Source: Trichoplax sp. H2
Taxonomy: Eukaryota > Placozoa > Uniplacotomia > Trichoplacea
DNA: 64,000 nucleotides
Direction: 5' to 3'
NCBI GenBank assembly: GCA_003344405.1
Contig: NOWV01000070.1
Location: 1-64,000, forward strand
In this document: positions 1 to 12,000 of the stretch, in pieces
How positions within the stretch are numbered: position 1 is the stretch's first letter
Layout of the letters: each line of letters begins with the position of its first letter
Made by a program: the position numbers and the translations under genes
The notes under the pieces: model-generated
What the model was told of the DNA's origin: nothing
The model's database searches: none
What the model saw: the letters and a program-made list of their open reading frames with translations, nothing else

Positions 1-1442
1 CCAATTTCTATATTCAAAGAATCAAAAATAAAACTAAAACGGTCGAGAACTTCGTAGCAAAAACAAAACTGTTTTTTGAAGGATATTAATCAGTAATTGC
101 CTGGAATTGCGGGTCTGAAACGTCATTTAAGAGATTTTTAAAGTACCCATTTCTGCAATTTACTGTAAATTGACAGTATTCGCTAATCGGACTATAAATT
201 CAAGGACAGGTAATAGAGATACAATCTTGAGAAGCACAGTACTCCTAGTACAGTAGGGGGCTCAATTCTCTTTCTAAACGCAAGCGATAGTGTACGCTAG
301 CCACGTAACATTATTACAGTATACTGTACAGTAAATGTGAACAATTATTTCAGTGCACGGTAGCGTCAGCCATTGCTTTATTAATAACACACACTACTGT
401 CAGCATTTAAAGTTAAGTTAGTCTAGGCATGGTTGATAAAGGGATCTTTACTGCAGTCCCACATTGATTACTGTAGTACCTACTATATTCAGGCTAAACA
501 GCAGCATGGAATGCACTACCGTGCGGAAATGATGTTGCTATGAAACTTTTACATAGACTAAAATTGAAAGGCCTCAAATGTCCTACTATACAGTTACACT
601 AGACAGTGCTGCCCAGTGGTATGTAGTAATAGTAGCTTGGTTTGTTGTGTGATTTAGGTTGAACAGTACTTGAAGGTGATTAAATGGCGGACTCTTGTTG
701 GATCATATTGATTCCACTTTTTTCGGTAGTACCGCAAAAATGGCTACATGTACAGTACATTAAAACAGTCCAAAAGAGTTTCTGGCTAACATAAAGTCTA
801 ACATTGATTAAGCGGCGGACTCATGTTGGCCCATATTGATTCAATTTTTTTCGGTAGTACCCGCAAAACGGCTATATGTACATAGAAGAGTTCAAAAGAG
901 TTTCTGGCTAACATAAAGTCTAAAATTGATTAATTAATTAAAACTGTGGTTCGGTACCTAGGTTGAATATCTTGTGGAATACAGTAGACTGTACAGACGT
1001 GCCACGGCCATGAAAAGCCTTAACCCTTTTTTAAATTAAAAAAAAATAGAGCTATAGTGTGTATTGATGGTACTGGTACAGTATTTCACATACAGTAGTG
1101 AGTAAGGGCATTTTATTTTTTTTATTTGACTGTTGTACACAGTACAGTACTTTGTACTGATAAATTAATATTATCCACCCGTCATACTGTACAGTGTACA
1201 GTACATGTCCCGTACTGTTTCGATGTGAAAAAAAATAATATAAAATTTGAATTTAAAGTGATTGTTTATAACAGAGTTCTATTTACTGTACTGTTCTAAA
1301 CTTTAATCATCAACTCTGGCTATAGAACGTTCTTTGATACTGAAATTTGAATAATAATAAATAAAATAAAATTGAATTGACGGTAAGTTTTTTTGACGTT
1401 GTTTCTCAATGCTAGAAAAGAATTTATCGTAGTTCAGTAGAC
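1..1442. other. Intergenic, upstream of the RING gene
   Basis: No coding exon is recognised. The stretch holds a two-copy tandem repeat (listed separately) and many short palindromic words built from TACAGT/ACTGTA, for example around 1140-1205. The minus-strand open frame at 1303-1626 only overlaps the first exons of the RING gene and has no recognisable motif. Confidence 0.6.
678..931. repeat. Two-copy direct tandem repeat, about 128 bp per unit
   Basis: Unit 1 (about 678-805) and unit 2 (about 806-931) both begin with GATTAA followed by a GGCGGACTC core. Both contain the ATATTGATTC block and a CGGTAGTACC block, and both end with TTTCTGGCTAACATAAAGTC. The units differ by scattered substitutions, so the duplication is not very recent. 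It is noncoding. Confidence 0.85.
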
Positions 1443-3045
1443 ATGACGGAATTTCCTGCCCTCCACGTGTTCTTGCTAATGATCGCTGGATCTGTATTGC
1501 TAAGCGCGTTGTGCCTCTTATGTGGCTGCTATATGCTAAAGTAAGACATGAAATTTTGGAGTTATACATAGCCTTTCGAGCGTTTAAATCTAACTCGCCG
1601 ATTCTACTTTCAGTCTGAAGAAACATGGTAAGAAAGTTATGAACGCATCACTTGGCTATGAAGTGGTAGGTTTAGCTTCACTATTTACTGTGTACAGTAT
1701 TATTGATCATTACGGTACAGTAAGACGAGGGTTTAATCGTGAAATTCCTATAGCGTAACTACGAAATAGTTCATAGTTAAATCCGTGTTCAAATTGTTAG
1801 TAGAGAGAGTTAATTTTGGATCATTGCCAATTAATTTTCTTATTCAGAGCGAATTAACGTCACTAATTGTAATTAATTATAATAATAATCAAGATCATGC
1901 GGAGGGCCCACTGCCCATTCTAGTACTTTATACGAGTATTATACGTTTCAGTATTATGTTTTTTCAAACTGTATCTGATTTTGCTAACGGTACAGTTCTC
2001 TAGCCCTAACCATTTTACATAAATCACTTCACACTTAAATCGTAAGCTACTGTGCTCTACGGTACATCGCAACCTCGTACTCGTGCGGTACAGTATGTAC
2101 AGTAATTAATAACCCGTGGAAGGTTCACGAGATAATAATGCAGTAGTACAGCATTATATTTAGGAGTTTAGGCAGTATTCTAGAAGTACAGTAGAACGCT
2201 TTCGATATTCTGTAGCAATATAATGACAACTACTGCACAATTGCAAGACAGCGTTTTAGTCTCGGGTCTTTCACAAACGCGATTCTATGCTGTTGATTTC
2301 ACTGCTGAACGCTTTCAATTCTAAGTAATTCTGTTAACTGATAAATACGCGTGCGTAACTAAGCCCTGTTGAACTGTAGGCATGTAACTCAAAAGCTAAT
2401 TTGTCATCGTTAGAGTCTATCAGGCTCATTTTTTCGGTGAACTAGTAAGCAAATGTTTAGCTAGCTTTTGTATTTGTGGTGGTTTTCCTCGCCAGGGACT
2501 ATTACCCTTGCTATGGCATGCCCTGGGATACTAATAGTTACATCTCTCTCTATCACTAGATTAGCTACAAGGAATCTGGCAAATGTCTAAATGTCGTAAG
2601 TACATTATAGTGTAACCGAATAAACGCTAACTTAGCTTGCTCATGCTTATTGAAACAACGTCAATTTGCTGTTATCGTATCTGCAAATTTATCATACGTA
2701 TATAAGTATATATTAATTATTTCTGGTGGATTTTTAGAGCTGCCCAATATGCCTAGAAGATTTTAAGAAACGAAATACCATCGCCTATTGTAAATGTAGG
2801 CACGCATATCACGTATCGTAAGTTTGCCTCCTTATCTATTTATAATTTTCTAAGTTTTTACATGCCATCGATTGGTGCCTTTCTTTCTGTTCAAATTTTA
2901 CCTAAACCAGGTTGCTATTAATTGAATGCATTCAGTTGATATTGTGTGTTCTTTGGCTTTTTTCTGGTTTAGTTGTTTAACAACTTGGTTGAAGGTGAAA
3001 AATACCTGCCCCCTTTGCCAGCAAATGCCCATCGCTCACGTTTAA
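1443..3045 (+). CDS. RNF24/RNF122-like membrane RING-H2 E3 ubiquitin ligase
   Basis: Five exons join in frame: 1443-1540, 1614-1665, 2560-2595, 2738-2817 and 2973-3045, giving 112 aa. The N-terminus has a short lead (MTEFPALHVF) running into one hydrophobic segment at about residues 8-30 that ends in a Cys-rich stretch. A basic linker follows. The C-terminus is a RING-H2 finger: CPICLEDF, then CKCRHAYH, then SCLTTWL, and finally CPLC. The eight zinc ligands are therefore C-C-C-H-H-C-C-C. This order and the LEDF...HA.H...C...WL spacing match vertebrate RNF24 and RNF122, single-pass ER/Golgi RING proteins that recruit E2 enzymes. The protein is shorter than the roughly 150-aa vertebrate forms because the tail after the RING is only about 8 residues. 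Donors are GTAAG- or GTAGG-like and acceptors are CAG/TAG. The least certain exon is 2560-2595. A competing acceptor at about 2498 gives early stops and was dropped. The family call is strong, but substrates cannot be read from sequence. Confidence 0.85.
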
Positions 3046-6000
3046 CAAGAAATTGTAGCGTAAAATCTCAGACTTGTACGAAACTGGACTCACAGAAACC
3101 CAAATAGTCGATGGCTTGACAATTTATACACAGCCCTAACGAGTGGCAATATGAAAATCAATGAACGATATCAAAATACTGAGTATAGATATGCGGACAG
3201 CATATTATTTATACCAGGTCTATTTTATACACAGCTGCAGAGGAAGCGATCTGCAGACAATTGTTGAGCTACTGGCTCACGACATTAAAATTATAATGCT
3301 TGTATAATGATACGGTTATTACTGTACAGAATATAAATAAGAGTAAATGAGATACCACTGTACCGTATACGTAATGTAATATCATGAATATTAAGCTAAA
3401 TTAAATAATCTACTTACTAGTTGAACAATTCGAAGATATTGTTACTGTACACTAATTGCATAGTGCGATATCCTAATTGTATTTATATAATAATTTCAAT
3501 AACGCTTGGAATTAATTTGGAATGTTAATTTTCGTAGGTATACTGTACTGTACTGTATATCGCTATGAAATAAGCAATAAGATGTACATTTCGGAAATAT
3601 ATTATCATGTGACATGCGACATTAATGTAATTCTAAATCAATAGATATTCCGTCTTTTGTAAGAAAATCTATTGATGATTTTTAAATTTTTTCTAATGAA
3701 AGAATCAGGATTTACTTTTCGATCTGATACCAATGGTAATTTTTGGCAAAATTACTGTAATATTACTTATACAATTTATTTATTAGTATATTGGATCCTG
3801 GAATCATAATGTTACAGTCTTACTATTCGATGATGTAGTAATTATAATGCAAGTGGCAAGATAGCCTGTTTCATAGCCTGAAAACAAAATAAATAAATCC
3901 AGTTGATAAAATAAGCTTACTGTGAATGATAGTACAAGTTATTTAGAATACAAGTTGGCACTACGCACAGTCATGGGCTACTAAAATAGTCTCGTTGGAT
4001 CATTTAGTAGTCCATGGTATCGCCCAGTGAAATGTGTGGTAGGTAGCCATAGCACGAAATCTTTCATTATACGTATATATGTTGCGGCCAAAACCCGATA
4101 TTCGGCCAATACGCTTATTGGTCGGTGCACGTATGATCCGCCTAATACTCGTATATGCCATACTCATAGGCCATAGCTATGCAATGTACAGTACTGCATT
4201 GTACACTAGAGCGTTTCTGCATTATATACTTATGAGTGATTTTCCAATCGGGAATGGAATGCAATCTGGGCTAATTTTGAATTATGAAACATTTTTTCTC
4301 ATGCTCAAGTGCAAGTTTTGAACTGCAGCAAGTATTGGAGTTTCTCGTTTACTCCCAACAATCCACAATAAACAGAGTCGTGTCTTGGTTTTGCGGTGAT
4401 GCACTTTTCTCTGTGTTGCGTTAACTCTCTCTGTCGTGTATTTGACTAACTCAGAACAATATATAAATGCCTCTTTTCTAAGATAACTCAGCCGTTACAC
4501 GATGAAGGAAGCAAGGTCAATTTTTTGGGCTATAATTACTTGTTCGGGTGTAATCTATCTGCAGATTAAATTTGGTACTGTTCCTAGTGCACTCTACCTA
4601 CTATTTCTACTCAATTAGTAGGACCCATTAAAAGCGAAATTTCCACTATTACTGTATACCAGACCTTAGCACAGTACTAGTACAGTAAAGATAAGGGCAT
4701 GGCGTATTGGCAAGAATTTACTGCGTTTCTGATTTTACCTAGCGCCGTTGCTGCGAAGGTACCAACAGTGCAAATATCGACAGTAATGACAAACTTTAAT
4801 AAATTGTCAATACCAGTACAGTGCTACCAGAGCACGATGAAGTAATTTATAAAATGTACGTACCTACCTACTGAACGTGAGTTAAACTTATCAACCGTTC
4901 TGGTTTGCAATGTTGGTAATATACACTAATTTCGTACATCATCCTGAACAAGGACTACTATAGTTAAGATCTTTGATCTGACTCGCAGTGTAATAGGTGC
5001 ATAGTTCCTATTATTATTTATTTACTATATTAGATACGATACAACTAAAGGTAGTACGGACTGCTAGATCTCAAAGACAAAGTCTCCTCTTATGCCCCTC
5101 AGTCAGAGAGTCACAGACTCATCTTATGACACTATGGTATTATTATATATCCATCTTTGGAACTGGATCAGCATTCGGTAATCCAATAATAATGACTCGA
5201 GGCAATTTACACAATCTGATGACGTAAAATAATTTCTAATGACGTTATATCGTGTATTATATCTACACGGAATGGCATACGAGTACAGCTAATTAACTAT
5301 TCATGATATGCCTAATTCTGATACGATATTTTATTAGAAGGCGCGATGAGCACAGTACGTAGAATTATAGTTGTATCTTCTATACATACTTGCACCTTTA
5401 GCACCTTGAGAAACAGAATGAACTGAAAGTATGCAGTTTACTGTTTGACTGTACTAGATAGTAATTCAGGAATATGGTTTGTGCTGTAACTATTATTATA
5501 GTCAACAAGATCAGTAGATTTCCGTACAGATAGACGTTGCAGTCACTGAAAAGACTGTGAGATTAGAGTCTAATTACTCCAATACACAGTATTTGGCAGT
5601 TTCTGTTATCAACTAGTGCAACTCAGATCGCCTTGAAATGTGGGAGTAGACATAAGTTTAAAACGGATTGTAGGGAGACGGCTTATTTATTGATTGATTG
5701 ATCTATTGTACTGTACCGCCTAGCTTTTTGATATCAATAATATAGCCACCAAATAATCAAGAGCGAGCTTTCGATACCTCAATCCCTTAACTCTTAGTAT
5801 TCAGAGATTGGCACTAGTACGCGTTACTTCATAGTCATAAACACTCTCTATTCAACATATAGTACACTAATCTTCAACGTTTGATTCGATGTGAAGTAAA
5901 GCACTCTTATAGTACAGTATTTCGACTAATTGGTGGTGAATATCGTAAAGAATCTACTTTATCTATTTCTTATACAGTATACGAGTGTGTATATAAATTC

Positions 6001-9000
6001 AGCGCACTTATATTGACTACGAATTACTTTAACGTGAAAAAGGGCATGGCTCTTCAGAAGAATTACCCAGAAATACTTCTTGTAGCTTATTTAGCAATAG
6101 GTAAGTATCCAAAATTGTTCCTTTTGCCTAGTTGGAATATACGATAGAGCATTCCAATTGGAAATAGTGATGAGTAAAATTTATCGATATGTTTACGCCA
6201 AAAAGATAAATATAGTCCTTCGTAATTAAACCCTATCAACATTTGCAAGTGAAAAATCTTTTAGTAGACTTACATTGTAATGACAGGATATTATTATCAC
6301 CATCATTGCTATCTACGTACAGTATAATTTAAACTTCCAATTTATGTGAACGGGTAATTTTTTACTAGTAGTGATAATACTTGTAATACATGTCGGTCCT
6401 CGAGACACTAACGTAGAGTTTGCAACGCTACAATTGCAGTGTTGATTTAGAAACAGCTTTGGTGTAGTCTATCGTTAATGACTGTTAGTAAATGATGTCT
6501 TCTTATTGCCCAATCCACGTCCCTACTCAATAAAACTATTGAATAAATTTCTGTTCATACTGTTGAATTAAATCAATAGCTATAAAATAACGAATTTTAG
6601 TATCCTTGTTACTCGCCCATTCTTAGCTTTCATGCTCACGCACGACATAGTAAAGTAGTGATAGAACTGCCGATTAATAAAAATGACTGTATGAGATCAA
6701 TGTTAAGTAGACAATTAATTGCACCGTAAGATATACTCTCTGATAATTAATTAGTTGAGATTTAAGAATATACGTTACCCGATCTTCGGATCTAAGATAT
6801 TATTATCATCACTGTTGTATGTCCACACTAGTTAGTTATAGCGTTAACTGAAGCTACAGTATCCTATTCTGTTTGCCGAACACCATATAATCATATCGCA
6901 ATAGATCATCGAACTAATAATATCGTTTAGCATATCTCGCTTATATGGATATTACTCATATCATTTGCTATTAACGCAGTTTCGCCCAAATTTTTCAAAA
7001 TATTTTTGTGTAATAATATCACGAAAGCTTTTTCCCGACCTTCGACCAGCAAGTGCAAAGATTCTGAGTGTGATAGATAGCGTTACTAGATGATGATGAT
7101 CAGCTTATCGGTACCAAGTATTCCATATAGTAGAACTAGTACCTATATCATTAATTCTAACATGATTACAAACGGGTACATAATATAATTAATGAGTTCT
7201 CAATGCCAATTAAAAAAAAAAAAAAATAATTAGAAGCTAATTGCAAATTATAAAGTCTTCCTTATCGGTAAGTATGTCATAACTGCTGGAAAAAAAATTT
7301 ATGACTAATTATCGATCTTTCTTTAAATATTGTAATAGAAGCGCTGGATTGTAGGTGTAAGTCATTATTACCGGAAATAAGATCAAAGGTCATAAATATT
7401 AACAGCTATTGTTAATAGGTGTAGTACTTGTATTTACTTACTAATAATTACGCATGTATGACGAACATTTTATTGCGCAAACTAAACTATATATATCATC
7501 CGATGAGGCATGAGATAGGTGTGGTTACGTTAGACGTATATTAAAAACAGAATTAAACGCAGTACCCTATTGACGTAGTGAAGAACTTTCTTCTTATATA
7601 CTTTAAAGCCACATAAATGTATTTATAATTGGGCGATCTCTGCTACCCACAGAGAAGCGAGAAACGTCAATACAGATATCAGACAGTAATTATGAGAATT
7701 GTCATTTCTACGATCGCTTACAATGGAATCTTAACAGTGCAAAGTTAATCCACTTTCAGCCCAACTAATTTGAGATAGACGGAATGTATAATTATATTAA
7801 TTGTTAAGGCGCCTTGTGCAAAGCTGGAAGCTGAATAACATAAGTACAAGTGAGGGTAATACTGCTCTAACAACTCGATAAAGAGTGAAGTCAGTTTTAC
7901 ATTTTATCTATGCGGATAATAAACATTCCGGAGCTGATTACTTACTCTGAAATTAATCATTTTTACGATTTCACCTCAATAGCTAAAACGAAAATTATAA
8001 AAGTTTTAATTGCCAGCTGACTTATACGATTATCTGATTATTATAAGATGACAGATTTGATTTCAAGAATGTATTTTACTTATGTAACTGCATATTTAAC
8101 GTTCCTAAATTAAAGTCAAGCTGTATTTCGCATAGAGGTACCTCTATTTTGTTTAGCCTTAAAGATAGATAAATACTACTGTAGGAGGATATTGATATCT
8201 GAAATGAAATTATACCATTTACCTAGATGACAACCAATGTTATAGCTTTGATTTCCTGGTCTAAAACTTTTGTTTTCTACAACCTATCACAACGATGACA
8301 ACATAGACGATTAATAATTATTCAGAGACTGGTACGACTATCATTTATTGTAAGGCATTACAGTTAATTTCAGAAGTCGCATATTGCGCCTACCTATTCA
8401 AACAATTAATGTCTCCAAACGGAAGTCATGTTGCGTTATAGCTTTTATAAGCATTGAAAACCTATATTTTGCAGTCATACTATTCAATATTGACAGGATG
8501 CTACAGAAAAATCGGTAAACATAAATATAGCTTCGAGTGATAAATTGAACATCTAAAGGATAAAAAAAAGGAGGGGATATAGCATCTGAACAATGTTGAT
8601 GTATGATAATAGGAAGATATTGTATTGAATAAATAAGGACTTAAGATTGCCACAACCATCCTTTTATCTATCAATCATGATTATCGTCACGAAATTAAAC
8701 AATACGTACAAAGCTCGTCCTTCTAATTTCTTTTATTAACAGACATAATCTTGTATGAATATGCAATTATCAACGTCTTCATTGATTTTTTAATTATGTT
8801 TAAAGTTTACGTACTATATTGTAAAATACAGTTTTATCCGACGACTACTAATATAAGCAATCATGCGTATCCGATTAGTTAATTAAATAGGTAATCGGTA
8901 CAGGCGAATATTGTTAACAAAAATTGCATTTCATCACAAATAGCAATCGATTTTGTCTTCTAAATCACAAGTGTGTGATACTTTTGCAAGTGATTTTAAA

Positions 9001-9017
9001 TTTAATTACGTAACACC
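3046..9017. other. Long intergenic stretch without a recognised gene
   Basis: About 6 kb of AT-rich sequence was scanned on both strands. Short open frames occur (for example 4079-4321, 4997-5227 and 5881-6147), but none has a recognisable motif, a homologous copy or convincing flanking splice sites. One short dispersed repeat at 4341-4396 recurs at 36366-36424. An A-rich run lies near 7211-7225. Nothing else is supported. Confidence 0.55.
4341..4396. repeat. Dispersed repeat, copy A (copy B at 36366-36424)
   Basis: The core TACTCCCAACAATCCAC is almost identical in both copies. It is followed by ATAARCAGA and then CGTCTTGGTTTTGC (copy A) or CGTCTTGGTTTGC (copy B). The two sites are 32 kb apart in the same orientation, in noncoding DNA. 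I cannot assign the element to a known family. Confidence 0.7.
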
Positions 9018-12000
9018 ATGATAAAATCTATCTTGTGGAAAGAATGTCTGACTTGTACCTTCCTGCATTTTTTAATCACCCTCCTAGCTTGCTTAACATT
9101 AACGGCAAGATGTGATAACACCATCGTGGCTAATATTGATGGGGAAACTATCAAAGGCAAAATAACGTTCAAACAATCAGCACCTTCATCATCCGTTAAT
9201 ATAACAGTGTCATTAAATGGCCTAAACTCTACCGCAAGATGGGGAATAACATCAGGTTTCATCGACAACAATGGAGATAATGATTGCAGTTCCTCTAACA
9301 TTGGCTCTATTTATAATCCTCATCGGGTTCCATTAGGAGTTACTTGTGATATGCAAAATCAGCTCACAACATGTCCAGTCGGTAATTTAACTAGTAGATA
9401 TGGTTTTATTCCTACTCATGGCCAAATAACATTTCAAGATACTTTACTTAATCTCAGCGGTAATTTATCAATTGCTGGGCGAACTATGATCATTCAGGAT
9501 AATAGTAAATGGCTCTGTGTTCGTCTGCTTGGGTCCGGTGTAGCAATTGTGATGTCTTCTAGAATGCATGGTCAGATTCAGGGTCGAGTTTTGTTTCACC
9601 AAGTTCAACCCATAACATCATCAAGTACATCTATAACTACATTATATTTGAGTTTAGCGGCACTGCATTCTTATGAAAATAACAGAGTTTACCAATGGCA
9701 AATTCGAGATACCTGTAATTCATCTGCTGCATATGCACCTAACGGAGAACTTACTAGCAAACATGCCTATCTAAGCGTTGATCCAACATTAACAAAGAAT
9801 AAACTATTGATAAATGATCGCGATCTTCCATTAAATGGCAGTCGCTCCATTGAAGGAAAATATGTTGTTTTGTTTACTAATGACAGTAGCAAAACCATAA
9901 AGTCGTGTGGAATAGTTAAACGAATTCATCGGAAGATTCTCGAAGCCACTGTCAATAGTCAAGGAGTTACAGGATCGATCAGACTTGAACAAAACTCTGA
10001 ACTCGATCCTGTTCGCCTTCATGTAATGTTAAATAACTTGAATGGTCTAGCAACAACGTATGGTATTTATCAGTATCCAGTAGGACTAAAACTTTCACCT
10101 ACTGATAATCCTTGCCGAAGACTTGGCCAAATATATAATCCTACTAATATGAATATAAATCAACATTCCGCAATGAATCTATTACCTATTGGAGATTTGT
10201 CAGGAAAATTTGGAAATTTAACCAATCAATTAGGAGTTAATAGTAGTTTCTTGCATTACCAACTACAATTATTTGGCGAATTTAGTGTTGTTGGACGCTC
10301 TATTGCCATCCGCTCTTCATCTGCAAATCGAGATTGGATCTGTTCAACTTTAAATTACCCTTCTCTACCATTGATAAAAGCACAAGTTCGTCTGGTATTT
10401 CCTGTTGTAGGCAATATCATCTTTACACAGTATCGAGATGATCCGTACGCAGATACTAGTATATATATCACTATTTCTCAATCTGGGCGAGATTCTCCTT
10501 CCGTAAATCATAACTGGCATGTTCATACTCAAGGTTATTTGACGGATACAATGTCAACAAGTGGTCGTTGTGCTAGTGCCGCAGGTCATTATAACCCCTC
10601 CAATGTTAACATTTCGGCTAGCGACTATAAAGCTCGCTGTAAAGCAAATCCTATATTGTGTGAGCTAGGAGATTTATCTACACGCCAAGGTGGAATTAGT
10701 ATAGGTGATCAAGTCAATCGTTACTATTATAATGATATTAATACACCATTAAGTGGTAAAAATTCTATTCTTGGTCGATCTGTGGTAGTTCATGCGAAGC
10801 AATATGGTGCTGGCCGGATTTCGTGCGGTAAAATAATGGAAATTTCAGTAGGTCACGCCACGGCTGACTTAAATCAATATGGAAAAATAAGTTTTCAGCA
10901 AGTTGATCCTGCTGCTATTACTATAGTGAACCTAAATTTAAAGAATTTAAACTCAGAAGTTAGCGCTAGCTATATTGGTAGCACTCCAAAATGTGATCCA
11001 ATCGACATTTTTAACCCATTCCAGAAAGTACCTTCAGGTATCAAATCGTACAAATAAAAATATTTAACAGTGTTTAGAATCAACATTAAATTACTAGAAT
11101 CATTCTTTAGGAAAGACTGATTTTATCATATGAATATGACAACTTTTTAAATACGTCCATCAATGTCATATGGTTCTAAATAAATTAGAACATTCTATTG
11201 TTAATTTACTGTTTTTTCTATTTAACATAATTTATTTACAACGCTAAATTAAGGAACAATATAAAGTTTAATACTTAATAATATCATGGGTATAGTCTAT
11301 GCAAGCGTTAGTCGATACGATTTGCTTATACTGTATACTACCGCAATAATTCCGACATATCTACGGTATTATATTGCACTAGCATTACTAAGGACTGTCA
11401 TTTAAGCTGTAAGGTATAGTATATGTGGACTTATAGTTTATTAAATAATATAACATTGCCTGCATTTAGTATTATATAGTTAGAGTTTTCATCCCGTCTT
11501 TGTTTTATTATCCTTTAAGCCTAACTATTGTGTTTTGATCTTTCCCTTATGTAGCTATCGAAGGTAGCACAAATGATCAGTATCCTGTCGGCAATCTTAC
11601 TGGTAAACTTGGCATAAAATTAAATCATGCTTTGGTATTAATAGAAAAATTTCAAGATACCAATCTACCATTGTTTGGTACGGAAAGTGTTATTGGAAGA
11701 TCAGTGGCACTGATTGGTATAGCAAATAATGAGATAAAACAGTGTGCGACTTTACAACGTACACAGATACCGGGTTCGTTTGTCGTAAGTGGAATCGCAA
11801 TATTCAAGGGCCCGGCCGCGATTGGTAGTATTACTTTGGTAATATTGCAAACACAGCAACATTACAGAATCAAACTACTTAATTTAAAATAAACTCTACT
11901 CATATGCCGTTTTATGACTTGGCTTTCACTATTAAGTTTCTATTAAGATTACCGAATATCATAAATTAGATGTTATTTAAGCTGGAAGGCATAAATGGTT

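Noticed and set aside
9002-9301. 99-codon minus-strand open frame over the start of the SOD-repeat gene
   Set aside because: It is antisense to the signal peptide and module 1. Its counterpart at 19268-19561 exists only because the pseudogene copies the same DNA.
11038-11057. SOD-repeat gene ending at the TAA of 11055-11057
   Set aside because: That end cuts module 5 in half. A GTATCA donor at 11038 and later exons complete modules 5 and 6 and a GPI tail in frame.
11632-11892. Reading 11632-11892 as a separate 86-codon gene
   Set aside because: The frame is open from 11555, joins in phase to the 9018 exon, and supplies the missing second half of module 5. A donor at 11839 leads on to module 6.
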